Source: an uncultured Lachnospiraceae bacterium (lineage in GTDB: Bacteria > Bacillota > Clostridia > Lachnospirales > Lachnospiraceae). Taken from it: a stretch of DNA of 64,000 bases. Positions 43,278 through 52,294 of this stretch are shown in pieces. The position numbers were made by a program, and so were the translations under genes. Position 1 is the first letter of the stretch. Every line of letters starts with the position of its first letter. Location of the stretch: positions 15,705 to 79,704 of the forward strand of contig CAJTPU010000007.1 in assembly GCA_910578335.1 (NCBI GenBank). Reading direction: 5' to 3'. Under the pieces are notes generated by a model. It worked only from the letters and a program-made list of their open reading frames with translations, did not search any database and was not told the origin of the DNA.

Positions 43278-44177
43278 ATGCGTTTTTTAAATTTTGGTTC
43301 ACTGAATTTAGATATGGTTTATCAGATGGAGCACTTTATCCGCAAGGGGGAGACCTTTGCTGCGTCGCGGCTTGATAAGTTTGCGGGCGGCAAGGGGCTC
43401 AACCAGTCCATTGCCCTTGCCAAGGCCGGCGCTTCGGTTTTCCACGCAGGCAATATCGGCGCGGACGGCGCGCCCCTGATACAGGCTCTGCGTGAGGCGG
43501 GTGTGGACACAAGGTATGTGCGGACGGTAGAAGAGGTGACGGGACATGCCGTGATACAGGTGGACAGGACGGGAGAAAATTCGATTATCCTGTATACGGG
43601 AGCCAACGGCGCCGTGACGTCCGAACAGATTGACAGTGTGCTTGCTGATTTTGGGAAGGGCGACTACCTGATACTCCAGAATGAGATTGGCAGGATAGGA
43701 GAAATTATGGAAAAGGCGTATGCGGCGGGGCTTTCCATTGTGCTGAATCCTTCTCCCATGAACGAGAGCATACGCGCGCTGCCTCTTGAGAAGGTGTCTG
43801 TTTTCCTGCTCAATGAAATTGAGGGGACGGAGCTTTCCGGCGAGAGCGAAGAGGACGGCATACTGGATGCGCTGACACAAAAATATCCCGATGCAGAGTT
43901 TGTACTGACTCTTGGCGGGCGGGGCAGCGTCTACGCAAAAGGCGCACAGCGCATCAAACAGGGAATCTACAAGGTAAACACGGTGGATACCACGGCAGCG
44001 GGAGACACCTTTACCGGATATTTTATGAGTACGCTGGCAGAGACGAAGAATCCTGCCTGCGCGCTGGATATGGCGGCACGCGCCAGTGCGCTGGCAGTAT
44101 CCCAAAAAGGCGCGGCGCCTTCCATACCTTATAAGCATGAGGTAGAACAGGCAAAGCTTTGTAAGGCGGAGGAATAA
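43278..44177 (+). CDS. ribokinase-family sugar kinase
   Basis: This 299-residue PfkB-fold kinase is closest to ribokinase: N-terminal NFGSLNLDMVYQM, the GGKGLNQSIALAKAGA substrate block, VLNPSPMN and VDTTAAGDTFTGYFM with the catalytic Asp. It would phosphorylate ribose or a similar sugar at O5/O6 with ATP. Its product would feed RpiB encoded at 61537. AAAGGAG precedes the start. It lies in the operon between a glycan-binding lipoprotein and the GH38 gene; mannose or another hexose is a possible alternative substrate. Confidence 0.87.
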   Translation: MRFLNFGSLNLDMVYQMEHFIRKGETFAASRLDKFAGGKGLNQSIALAKAGASVFHAGNIGADGAPLIQALREAGVDTRYVRTVEEVTGHAVIQVDRTGENSIILYTGANGAVTSEQIDSVLADFGKGDYLILQNEIGRIGEIMEKAYAAGLSIVLNPSPMNESIRALPLEKVSVFLLNEIEGTELSGESEEDGILDALTQKYPDAEFVLTLGGRGSVYAKGAQRIKQGIYKVNTVDTTAAGDTFTGYFMSTLAETKNPACALDMAARASALAVSQKGAAPSIPYKHEVEQAKLCKAEE

Positions 44178-44182
44178 GCGTC

Positions 44183-47100
44183 ATGGAGAAATTTCGCGAA
44201 CAGGAGCAGCGCTTTACGGCGTATCGGGAAAAGCTGGAATACGGCGTATACCATGTGATTGCGGATTTGGCAATAGAAGCTTATATAACAGAGGAACCGG
44301 CAGCGTTTTCGGAAAGAGAAAGCGGCAGGCATATGGCGCCAAAGCCCGGCGACCATTGGGGCGATTTGTTTGACTGCGGCTGGTTTCATTTTACCGGCAG
44401 GGTGCCAAAGGAAGCATTGGAAAGCCATGCGGCAGTGCTTATCGATGTGTCTGCGGAGGGTCTTTTGGTGGATAAGGACGGCAATCCTGTGCAGGGACTT
44501 ACCAGCGCCACCTCCCGCAACGAATTTCCGCTGGGACTCTGGGGCAAGAGAACCATTGAGATGGAAGACTGCGCAAAGGACGGCGTGGTGGACTGCTGGA
44601 TTGACTTTACCTGCTGTGATGTGGAAGGACAGTACAAGAACAACGGACGCGTAAAAGAGGCATGTATAGCTCTTGTGGACGATTTGTGCAGAGACGCTTT
44701 CTACGACTGGGTGGTCTGCCAGAGCCTTTTTGTGGGTCTATGTGAAAACGGCGACGCCTACGGAGAGGAAGTGGGCGGGATATTGGAGGAAGCAGCTTTG
44801 GTGCTGCAGGAAGCGCTGGGAGAAGTACAGGAGGACGGTACTTTACAGGCGGGCATGGGAACGGAAGCGCTGATGAAGGGCAGGGATGCCTATGCCGAAG
44901 CGGGAGAGCAGCTTTCCATACTGCCGGATTTGGAAACGGACCATACCAAAAAATGCCAGATTGCGATACCCTCCGACGCTCTGTTAAAGGTGCGTTCTAT
45001 TTTGCGGGAAATTCTTTCCCGCAAAAATGAGTCGCCCTCCATGACCTATTCTGCCATTGGACATTCCCATTTGGACCTTTTGTTTTTGTGGCCTGAGCGG
45101 GAGACCTACCGCAAATGCGCAAGAACACTTTCCACAGTCATGAAATTGATGGACCGGTTTCCCGAATACAAATTTACCTTGAGCCAGGCGCCTGTTTATA
45201 TGTGGGTGAAAGAAAAATATCCTGCCCTGTATCAAAGAATGCAAAAGCGCATCAAGGAAAAGCGGCTGGAGGTGGTGGGCGCATTTTTTGTGGAATGCGA
45301 TACCAACCTGCCGTCTGGCGAGTCCTTGGTAAGACAGCTTTTGTACGGAAAGCGTTTTTTCAGGGAAGAGTTTGGGTTTGACATGAGAGTAGGTTTTCTG
45401 CCAGATGTGTTTGGCTACAGTGCGGCGCTGCCGCAGCTTTTTGTCAAGAGCGGCGTGCCCTACTTTACAACGAATAAGCTTTCCATGAACGATACGAACC
45501 GGTTTCCGCGGTATACCTTCTGGTGGCACGGATTGGATGGCAGCAGGGTGTTGACCCATATGCTGCCGGAAAACAGCTATACCAGCGCGGCAGTTCCCCA
45601 GATGGCAATTTACGGAGAATACCACAATACGGACAAGGACGTCTGTCCGGAAGGGCTTATGCTCTACGGATTGGGGGACGGCGGCGGCGGTCCCGGCTAT
45701 GAGCATATGGAGAGAAGGAAACGGATGCGTTCCTTAAAGGGCTGTCCGCCCTTTAAGGATGCCTTTGTGGTAGATTTCTTTGACAGGATTGCAGAGAATG
45801 CAGACCGTTACAGAAGCTGGCGGGGAGAGCTGTATTTTGAGCGGCATCAGGGTACTTACACTTCCATGGCGGCGCAGAAGAAATGGAACAAAAGACTGGA
45901 AGTGCTGTTGCATGATTTGGAGCTTGTATCGGTGCTGGCGGAAAGCATCTGCGGGCTTCCCTATCCCGCGTGCTGGCTGAAAGCGTGCTGGCAGGAGGTT
46001 TTGCTCTACCAATTTCATGACTGTCTGCCCGGGTCTGCAATCAAGAGGGTGTATGAGGAGACGCAGGCGCGGTATGCCCGTCTTTATTTCGAGGCGGAGG
46101 AGTTGTTAAAAAAGGCGCAGGAAGCGTTGGGAAGCATGATGGCGCAGGGAGAAAAAGAGCCCCTTCTTGTTATCAATCCGGTTTCTTTTGCGCGGACGGA
46201 GCGGATGGAACGGGATGGGAGGGAAATGGCAGTCACCCTAAAGCCTATGGAAATCAAAGTGATAGACTGGTCGGAGGCGTCGGCGTTTTCGGTGCAGGGT
46301 GCAGACGACAATGTGCTGGAAAATGAATGGGTGCGTGCACAATTTTCTGACAGGGGAACGGTGGTAAGCCTGTTTGACAAGCAAAACGACAGGGAGCTTC
46401 TGCCAAAGGGACAGGAGGGCAACTGCCTCAATTTGTATCCGGATGAGCTGACCCATTGGGATATTAACAAGTCCTATCTTAAGAGCAAACCTGAACCGGC
46501 GCGGCTTTTAAGCTGCCATAAGACGGTGGAAGGAATGTGCCAGAAGCTGCATTTTACCTATGAAATCGGAAAAAAATCGCGGATTACACAGACTGCTGTG
46601 CTCTCCGCCTCTTCTGCAAGGATTGATTTTGAAACCGGTGTGAACTGGCAGGAGGAGTATGCCATGCTTCGGACGGCGTGGCCTGTGGAAGCGGTGACGG
46701 ATAAAGCGGAATGCGGCATTCAGTTTGGACACATAGAAAGACCGACGCACCGCAATACGAGTTGGGATGAAGCAAAGTTTGAAGTGTGTGCCCATGGCTG
46801 GGTGGACATAAAAGATGCAAACGGCGGATTGGCGCTCCTGACCGACAGCAAATACGGTTACAAGGTATGGGACGGCAATTTGGATTTGTGCCTTTTGAGA
46901 AGCCAGAACTGTCCCTGCGAAAAAGGCGACTGCGGGTGGCACAGCTTTACGTATGCCGTTTATCCCCATGGAGGCGGCGTGTGGGAGGGCGGCGTTATCA
47001 GAGAAAGCGATTGCTTGAACAGACCGCTTTTGTGCAGCAAAGTCTCAGGAAGGCGGGAGGGCGCAGACGGGCTCAGGGAAAAAATGCCTGCTTTTCTGGA

Positions 47101-47392
47101 GATAGAGGATTGCGGCGTGGTATTGGAGACGGTGAAAGCAGCGGAGGACGGAAATGGTTATATTCTGCGTTTTTATGAAGCGAAGGGAGGCAGCACAAGG
47201 CTGCGCCTTAGGCTGCACGGCTTTACGGCAGAAGGGCTTGTCAACCTGTTAGAAGAACCCATGGAAGCATACGCGGATATGTCGGGGAAAGGGCAGACGG
47301 ACTTTGTCAGAACGGCGGACGGCGCGGAAATTTGTTTTCATGCCTTTGAGATACAGAGCCTGCTTGTCAGGAAAAAGGAGGGAAAGAATTGA
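44183..47392 (+). CDS. GH38-family alpha-mannosidase
   Basis: This 1069-residue cytoplasmic retaining alpha-mannosidase has the catalytic barrel near residue 290-560 with the zinc-binding AIGHSHLDLLFLWPERETYR block and GAFFVECDTNLPSGESLVRQ. The nucleophile lies in FLPDVFGYSAALPQ (Asp about residue 408). C-terminal beta-domains of the GH38 type follow. The N-terminal 250 residues form an ancillary domain (DHWGDLFDCGWFHFTGRVP). The enzyme releases mannose from oligomannosides or related glycans after import. GGAGGA precedes the start. The next gene, a D-lyxose/D-mannose isomerase, overlaps by 4 bases, which strongly supports mannose as the product. Confidence 0.93.
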   Translation: MEKFREQEQRFTAYREKLEYGVYHVIADLAIEAYITEEPAAFSERESGRHMAPKPGDHWGDLFDCGWFHFTGRVPKEALESHAAVLIDVSAEGLLVDKDGNPVQGLTSATSRNEFPLGLWGKRTIEMEDCAKDGVVDCWIDFTCCDVEGQYKNNGRVKEACIALVDDLCRDAFYDWVVCQSLFVGLCENGDAYGEEVGGILEEAALVLQEALGEVQEDGTLQAGMGTEALMKGRDAYAEAGEQLSILPDLETDHTKKCQIAIPSDALLKVRSILREILSRKNESPSMTYSAIGHSHLDLLFLWPERETYRKCARTLSTVMKLMDRFPEYKFTLSQAPVYMWVKEKYPALYQRMQKRIKEKRLEVVGAFFVECDTNLPSGESLVRQLLYGKRFFREEFGFDMRVGFLPDVFGYSAALPQLFVKSGVPYFTTNKLSMNDTNRFPRYTFWWHGLDGSRVLTHMLPENSYTSAAVPQMAIYGEYHNTDKDVCPEGLMLYGLGDGGGGPGYEHMERRKRMRSLKGCPPFKDAFVVDFFDRIAENADRYRSWRGELYFERHQGTYTSMAAQKKWNKRLEVLLHDLELVSVLAESICGLPYPACWLKACWQEVLLYQFHDCLPGSAIKRVYEETQARYARLYFEAEELLKKAQEALGSMMAQGEKEPLLVINPVSFARTERMERDGREMAVTLKPMEIKVIDWSEASAFSVQGADDNVLENEWVRAQFSDRGTVVSLFDKQNDRELLPKGQEGNCLNLYPDELTHWDINKSYLKSKPEPARLLSCHKTVEGMCQKLHFTYEIGKKSRITQTAVLSASSARIDFETGVNWQEEYAMLRTAWPVEAVTDKAECGIQFGHIERPTHRNTSWDEAKFEVCAHGWVDIKDANGGLALLTDSKYGYKVWDGNLDLCLLRSQNCPCEKGDCGWHSFTYAVYPHGGGVWEGGVIRESDCLNRPLLCSKVSGRREGADGLREKMPAFLEIEDCGVVLETVKAAEDGNGYILRFYEAKGGSTRLRLRLHGFTAEGLVNLLEEPMEAYADMSGKGQTDFVRTADGAEICFHAFEIQSLLVRKKEGKN

Positions 47393-48087
47393 AACGTTCA
47401 CGAATCAACCAAATCATAAGAGAGACAGAGGCGTTGTTAAAAGCGCATCAGATTTTATTGCCACCCTTCTTTGGATGGACGAAGGAGGAGTGGGCGCAAA
47501 AGGGAGAGGAATGTCAGGAAATCAGGGACAATCGGCTGGGTTGGGACATTACGGATTTTGGGTGCGGTGACTTTGACAAAATCGGGCTTACCGCATTGAC
47601 TCTGCGCAACGGTAATCAGGGCAACGCGGCGCTGTACCCAAAGCCCTACGCGGAAAAGCTGCTTGTGGCGCGGGAGGGGCAGGTCACGCCCATGCATTTT
47701 CATTGGTACAAGATGGAGGATATTATAAACAGGGGCGGCGGCATTCTGGAAATGCAGCTTTATCATGCCACAGAGGATGGAAGGCCGGATACGGCAAGGG
47801 ATGTGGAAATTGTGTCTGACGGCGTAAAGCTTACGCTTCCGGCGGGCAGCATCTTTGCGCTTTCTCCCGGGCAGAGCGTCACCTATACCCAACGGCTGTA
47901 TCATGCCTTTTGGGGAAAAAAGGGAAGCGGAGACGTGATTGTGGGCGAGGTCAGCATGTGTAACGATGACGATACGGACAACTGCTTTTTAGAGGCGCCC
48001 GGGCGGTTTCCCCGGATAGAGGAGGATACAGAGCCTTACCGCCTTTTGTGCAAGGAGTATCCGTCCGCCGTCGCCGGAAAGGAATAA
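47389..48087 (+). CDS. D-lyxose/D-mannose ketol-isomerase
   Basis: This 232-residue cupin-fold sugar isomerase has the metal site in GQVTPMHFHWYKMEDIINRG (two His and a Glu) and a later QRLYHAFWGKKG His. These enzymes interconvert D-lyxose/D-xylulose and D-mannose/D-fructose. The start is TTG at 47389 with AGGAGGG 8 bases upstream, overlapping the GH38 stop by 4 bases. In this context it would turn mannose released by GH38 into fructose, which could then be phosphorylated by the ROK kinase at 50317 (inference). Confidence 0.9.
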   Translation: MKRSRINQIIRETEALLKAHQILLPPFFGWTKEEWAQKGEECQEIRDNRLGWDITDFGCGDFDKIGLTALTLRNGNQGNAALYPKPYAEKLLVAREGQVTPMHFHWYKMEDIINRGGGILEMQLYHATEDGRPDTARDVEIVSDGVKLTLPAGSIFALSPGQSVTYTQRLYHAFWGKKGSGDVIVGEVSMCNDDDTDNCFLEAPGRFPRIEEDTEPYRLLCKEYPSAVAGKE

Positions 48088-48090
48088 GAC

Positions 48091-49149
48091 ATGCCGGAAA
48101 TGGAAAAGCGAGCGAAAAGAGAGTGGATTGACGGGCATATACATGTGATAGAAGGCGGTATCAGGGAGACGGAAGCACTGGCGGCAAGGCAGGCGGCGCT
48201 GGGCTATACACAGTCGGCTTTTTTGAGTGTGGAGGGAATGGGTGACGCGGCGCAGAATGCCCTTGCCATCTATTTCAAACTTTTATCGCCGTCACATTAT
48301 GCATTTGGCGGTCTGCATTACCGCTTTGCCTATGATTTTGGAAAAGAGGCGGAGCGTCTGCACAAAATAGGATTAGACGGTATTAAAATGATTGAAAACA
48401 AGCCTACCGAGCGGAAAAAGCTCGGATATGCGCAGAACGACGTCCGCTATGAGAGCTTGTACCGGACGCTTTGCGGGCTGCAGATGCCGCTGCTGGTTCA
48501 TGTGAACGACCCGAAGTCGTTCTGGCAGGCAGAAAAGATTCCGGAGTGGGCGGCGGCAAGCGGGTACTATTACGGAGATGGCAGTTATCCATCCTATGAG
48601 CAGATTCTTGCAGAAACCGTTGATATGGCGGAAAAGTACCCGAAACTGAAGGTGTGCTTTGCACATTTCTTGTTTTTGGCAGATGAGTATGAACGGCTGT
48701 GCGGGCTGATGGAACGTTTCCCTAATATCAGGCTGGATATTACGGCGGGTACGGAGATGTATTTTTCTTTTACGGAAAAGCCGGCGCTCTTTAGAGATTT
48801 TTTCCTAAAATATCAGGACCGGATACAGTTTGGTACGGATAACTGCAATGCGTGCAGTCTGGAGGAGGCACGCAATATGGAAGTGGTAAACCGCATGGAG
48901 CAGAGCTTTTTAGAGAGTGGAGAAAGATTTGCCGTGTGGGATAAGCAGGTGCAGGGAATTTGTCTGCCAAGGGAAGCTGTCAGAAAGATTACCGTGGATA
49001 ATTTCAGGGAATTTGCACAGGCTTCTCCGGCAAAAATAGACAGGAAAGAGGCGGCTGTTTATTTGTACGAAAGACTGCGCAATCCGTCTTACCGGCTTAC
49101 TGCAAGGGAACGCGATATTATTTGGGAAGTATATGAAAATTGCGTTTAA
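48091..49149 (+). CDS. amidohydrolase-superfamily protein, unknown substrate
   Basis: This 352-residue TIM-barrel hydrolase (amidohydrolase_2 type) has the N-terminal metal motif DGHIHV, a central VHVNDPKSFW, CFAHFLFLADEYERLCGL and the C-terminal metal Asp in FGTDNCNACSLEE. Members hydrolyse or decarboxylate diverse small molecules, including lactones and sugar derivatives. It is the last gene of the mannosidase operon. AAAGGA lies 9 bases before the ATG. The sequence alone does not give the substrate. Confidence 0.8.
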   Translation: MPEMEKRAKREWIDGHIHVIEGGIRETEALAARQAALGYTQSAFLSVEGMGDAAQNALAIYFKLLSPSHYAFGGLHYRFAYDFGKEAERLHKIGLDGIKMIENKPTERKKLGYAQNDVRYESLYRTLCGLQMPLLVHVNDPKSFWQAEKIPEWAAASGYYYGDGSYPSYEQILAETVDMAEKYPKLKVCFAHFLFLADEYERLCGLMERFPNIRLDITAGTEMYFSFTEKPALFRDFFLKYQDRIQFGTDNCNACSLEEARNMEVVNRMEQSFLESGERFAVWDKQVQGICLPREAVRKITVDNFREFAQASPAKIDRKEAAVYLYERLRNPSYRLTARERDIIWEVYENCV

Positions 49150-49164
49150 AAAGTACAGAAAGCC

Positions 49165-49193
49165 TTGATTTTACTGCAATATAACGATATAAT
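49165..49193 (+). promoter_or_regulatory. promoter of the LacI regulator gene
   Basis: TTGATT (49165-49170), 17 bp, TATAAT (49188-49193); no operator of the local family is visible here. Confidence 0.75.
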
Positions 49194-49226
49194 AAATAAA
49201 AAGACTTTTGCAAAGGCGGGGAGGAA

Positions 49227-50243
49227 ATGAAAAACAGTATATCTATCAAGGATATATCAAGTCAGGCGGGAGTTTCCATCGCGACGGTTTCAAGAATCAT
49301 CAACAAAAACGGGCGCTATTCTCAGGAGACAGAGAAGCGTGTTATGGATATCATCAAAAAAAATAATTATGTGCCCAATCTGGTGGCAAAGGGGCTTCGC
49401 ACCCAGAAGATGAAAAACGTGGGGATTGTCGTACCGGATATCACCAACGAGTTTTTTATGAAGCTGGTATATGAGATTGAGAAAAATCTCTTTCAAGAGG
49501 GCTATGAAACGTTTTTGTGCAATACGGACGAGGATGAGGACAAGGAGCGTAAGCGGGTACACATGATGGCAATGCAGAATGTGTGCAGCTTGATTTATAT
49601 AGCGGGGGGCATATCTGATATGCAGGATGTCATCAGGGATTTGCCGACTGTTTTTATCGACCGTGTTCCCGACAAGGCGCTTGGAAACTATTGTACGGTG
49701 GAGAGCGACAATGTACAGGGCGGGTATCTGGCGACCAAGGAGCTTTTGGACTGCGGATGCAAGAATATCCTGCTCCTCACAAGCCGCAAGAAGATATCCG
49801 GCTATGCGGACCGTTTTGAAGGGTACGTGAAAGCGCTTTTGGAAGCCGGGATGGAGGCGGACGATATCCATGTGGTGTATTTGGAGCAGCTTCATTATGC
49901 GGCGGCTTATGAGGAAATGACGCGTATGCTGGAGGCAGGTGAATTTGCCTATGACGGCATTTTTGCCACATCGGACTGGCTGGCTGTCGGCTGCTACAAG
50001 GCTCTGACGGAGCGGGGTATCCGGATACCGGAGGACGTGAAGCTGGCAGGATATGACGATATTTCCATCACCGCCTTCAACGGGGTTCCCATCACGACAA
50101 TACATCAGCAGGTGGACGAGATGGGGGCGCGGGTTGTGGAACAGCTTTTAAAGATTATGCGGCAGGATAAGGTGGAGCAGAATATTGTAAAGGTGCCGGT
50201 GTATCTGGTGCCGCGGGAATCGACAAGAGGAACAACGGAATAG
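49227..50243 (+). CDS. LacI-family transcriptional regulator
   Basis: This 338-residue repressor-type protein has an N-terminal helix-turn-helix (IKDISSQAGVSIATVSRIIN, residues about 6-25), the hinge region (YVPNLVAKGLRT) and a periplasmic-binding-like effector domain (VGIVVPDITNEFFMKLVYEI, ATSDWLAVGCYKAL, LAGYDDISITAF). The hinge carries the L-A-K-like residues that intercalate at a central CpG, fitting the seven GTAAACG-centred operators found here. It sits in the middle of the island and has its own promoter. It is the only LacI protein in the window, so control of those operators by it is likely but inferred. The effector is presumably a pathway sugar. Confidence 0.93.
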   Translation: MKNSISIKDISSQAGVSIATVSRIINKNGRYSQETEKRVMDIIKKNNYVPNLVAKGLRTQKMKNVGIVVPDITNEFFMKLVYEIEKNLFQEGYETFLCNTDEDEDKERKRVHMMAMQNVCSLIYIAGGISDMQDVIRDLPTVFIDRVPDKALGNYCTVESDNVQGGYLATKELLDCGCKNILLLTSRKKISGYADRFEGYVKALLEAGMEADDIHVVYLEQLHYAAAYEEMTRMLEAGEFAYDGIFATSDWLAVGCYKALTERGIRIPEDVKLAGYDDISITAFNGVPITTIHQQVDEMGARVVEQLLKIMRQDKVEQNIVKVPVYLVPRESTRGTTE

Positions 50244-50250
50244 GAAACAG

Positions 50251-50277
50251 AAGGAGGTGGCAGCACCTCTTTCTTTT
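50251..50277 (+). terminator. terminator after the LacI gene
   Basis: AAGGAGGTG pairs with CACCTCTTT (one G-U) around a 4-base loop, followed by CTTTT. Confidence 0.6.
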
Positions 50278-50287
50278 ACAGGGTTGA

Positions 50288-50299
50288 GAAAACGTTTAA
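50288..50299. promoter_or_regulatory. LacI-type operator, site 4
   Basis: GAAAACGTTTAA preceded by TGA, between the LacI terminator and the ROK gene. No clear promoter precedes it; it could act as a roadblock to read-through. Confidence 0.5.
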
Positions 50300-50316
50300 C
50301 CAAGGAGACGAAAGCA

Positions 50317-51225
50317 ATGCAAAGAGAAGTTATCTTATGTTTGGATATCGGAGGAACCAATTGCAGAATAGGGCTGGTGGACAGGGCATACGAGGTGTAC
50401 GCGCAGCAGATATGGAGCACGGAGGCGCTGGCGGAGCACGGGTTTATGGAAGGGCTGTCAGAAAAGCTTGCCTGGTACATGAAGATACATAAGGAACATT
50501 TTCTGATAAAGGCGGCGGCTTTGGGTTTTCCCTCCACAGTGGACCGCACAAGGCGAAAGCTGCTTTCCACGCCGAATATCGAGGGCATGGACAATGTGGA
50601 GGTTGCGGATATTTTGGAAAAAAGCCTGCAGGTGCCGGTCTATCTGGAAAGGGACGTCAATCTTCTTTTACTCTATGACCTTTATTGCTTTCAACTGGAG
50701 GAAGAGTCCACGGTTATTGGAATTTATTTTGGAACCGGAATTGGGAACAGTATTTATATGGGCGGCGACCTGCTTTGCGGACGCAACGGGGTAGCAGGCG
50801 AGCTTGGACATATCCCGCAGCTATATGCCGACGTGCCCTGCGGCTGCGGCAATACAGGCTGTATCGAGCCCATAGGCGGCGGCAAAGCCTTGGAGGAGCT
50901 GTGCGCCGTACGGTTTCAGGATACAAAAATCAAAGAAATCTATGCGCGGCATCGAAACATGCCGGAACTGAAAAAGCAGGTGGAAGCAATGGCGGTACCC
51001 GTGGCGACGGAGATTAATATTTTAGACCCCGACTATGTGATTTTGGGCGGCGGACTGCTGCAGATGCGGGATTTTCCGCTGCATCTTTTAAAGGAAAATA
51101 TCCATAAACACACCCGCAAGCCTTATCCGGCGGAAAACTTGAGGTTTCTGTATTCCAATGCAAATCAGGAAAACGGAGTGATAGGAGCAGGGATTTACGG
51201 ATGGAAAAAGTGGAAGGAAGACTAA
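50317..51225 (+). CDS. ROK-family sugar kinase
   Basis: This 302-residue protein has the ATP-binding start LCLDIGGTNCRIGLV, a GELGHIP block and the zinc motif CGCGNTGCIEPIGGGKALEE typical of ROK kinases. It lacks the N-terminal helix-turn-helix of ROK repressors, so it is a kinase, probably of glucose, mannose, fructose or allose. The ATG at 50317 has AAGGAG 8 bases upstream; the open frame extends 20 codons further through the operator. It is followed by a GH43 gene in the same orientation. Confidence 0.88.
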   Translation: MQREVILCLDIGGTNCRIGLVDRAYEVYAQQIWSTEALAEHGFMEGLSEKLAWYMKIHKEHFLIKAAALGFPSTVDRTRRKLLSTPNIEGMDNVEVADILEKSLQVPVYLERDVNLLLLYDLYCFQLEEESTVIGIYFGTGIGNSIYMGGDLLCGRNGVAGELGHIPQLYADVPCGCGNTGCIEPIGGGKALEELCAVRFQDTKIKEIYARHRNMPELKKQVEAMAVPVATEINILDPDYVILGGGLLQMRDFPLHLLKENIHKHTRKPYPAENLRFLYSNANQENGVIGAGIYGWKKWKED

Positions 51226-51256
51226 AAATAGAAAGAGGAAAGAAAGGAGCGCACAT

Positions 51257-52225
51257 ATGCTTTACCAAAATCCCTTGTGGAAGGAATCTTTTCCCGACCC
51301 CTCCGTTTTGCGCGGAGAAGACGGAAGCATGTATTGCTACGGGACGCCGGATTTGTGGGAGGAGGGAAAGGTCTTAGAGATTCCCATATTAAGTTCACCC
51401 GACATGGTGCATTGGCGCTTAGAGGGCAGCGTCTTTACCGCCTGCCCGTCATGGAAGGGCGGAAAGAGGCTGTGGGCGTGCGAGATTGCTAAAATCAAGG
51501 AACGCTATGTGCTGTATTATACGCTGATGGACGGGGAGGAAAAACCCCGCATCGGATGTGCATGGGCGGCGTCGCCCCAAGGACCTTTTACGGATGCCGG
51601 ATTTTTGATAGCGCCTGAGGATGCGCTGGGAATTTGGGCAATCGACCCTTATCCTGTAAAGGATGAGGAGGGCGGATGGTATCTGGTCTGCGGCAATTAC
51701 GAGCAGGGAACCTGTATGTTTCCCTTGTCGGAGGATGGGCTTTCCTTGTGCGGCGGCGCCGTCCTGATAGCGCCCGGGTACGAGGGTGTGTGCGTGATAC
51801 CGCACGGCGGATATTACTATCTGCTGGGTTCTCTTGGAACCTGTACGGATGGAGAAGCGACCTCCTATCATTTGGTATGTGCGAGAAGCAGGCATTTGCA
51901 GGGACCATATCTGGATAGGGAAGGACGGCCGGTGACGGAGGAGAACAAGGACCAGAAAGCGCTTTGGGTAGTGGGCAGGTCAGAGGATGGAAGGGGGCGC
52001 TTTATCGGACCGGGTAACGGCAGCTTTTTTATAGACGATACCGGCGAGATATGGCTGGTGCTTCATGCGGTGGACAGACAGCATATGTTTTTGGCGGACG
52101 GCGGCACGAAGAGAGTCCTTTGCATGGAAAAGCTGTACTGGGACGAAGAGGGGTTTCCTTATACGGAAAACAGACAGGTTTCGGACAAAGAGAGGCCGGC
52201 GCCTTGTTTGAAAAAAGAAGAATAG
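51257..52225 (+). CDS. GH43-like five-bladed beta-propeller glycosidase
   Basis: This 322-residue protein without signal peptide has family traits: the base Asp in ESFPDPSVLR (about residue 15), the pKa-modulating Asp in IWAIDPYPVKDEEG, and a possible acid Glu in GYEGVCVIPHGGYYYLLGS. GH43 enzymes act on beta-xylosides, alpha-arabinosides and related sugars. The substrate here is not determined. GAAAGGAG precedes the ATG. Its stop codon abuts truncated repeat copy C. It is presumably co-transcribed with the ROK kinase. Confidence 0.82.
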   Translation: MLYQNPLWKESFPDPSVLRGEDGSMYCYGTPDLWEEGKVLEIPILSSPDMVHWRLEGSVFTACPSWKGGKRLWACEIAKIKERYVLYYTLMDGEEKPRIGCAWAASPQGPFTDAGFLIAPEDALGIWAIDPYPVKDEEGGWYLVCGNYEQGTCMFPLSEDGLSLCGGAVLIAPGYEGVCVIPHGGYYYLLGSLGTCTDGEATSYHLVCARSRHLQGPYLDREGRPVTEENKDQKALWVVGRSEDGRGRFIGPGNGSFFIDDTGEIWLVLHAVDRQHMFLADGGTKRVLCMEKLYWDEEGFPYTENRQVSDKERPAPCLKKEE

Positions 52226-52293
52226 GTAATTGCGAAACTCAGTGGTTATGTGAGTGTCATTGTGCATGTTGTATATTCCACCACAGACCCGCT
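52225..52293 (+). repeat. structured intergenic repeat, truncated copy C
   Basis: GGTAATTGCGAAAC through GACCCGCTTTT matches the first third of copy B, including one 22-base stem arm (52259-52280) with a third variant (CATGTTGTATA). The apical part and the pairing arm are absent. The element stops at the 3' end of the activase gene, whose stop codon begins at the junction. Confidence 0.75.
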
Positions 52294-52294
52294 T

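Noticed and set aside
43308..44138. Long open frame on the minus strand opposite the ribokinase gene
   Set aside because: Its translation is rich in Arg/His/Cys with no family motif, it has no ribosome binding site, and it is an antisense shadow of a clear kinase gene. Similar antisense frames opposite thyA, greA, adenine deaminase and htpG were rejected likewise.
50251..50277. Second ribosome binding site and small open frame before the ROK gene (AAGGAGGTG)
   Set aside because: The sequence forms the left arm of a terminator hairpin and no start codon follows at usable distance.
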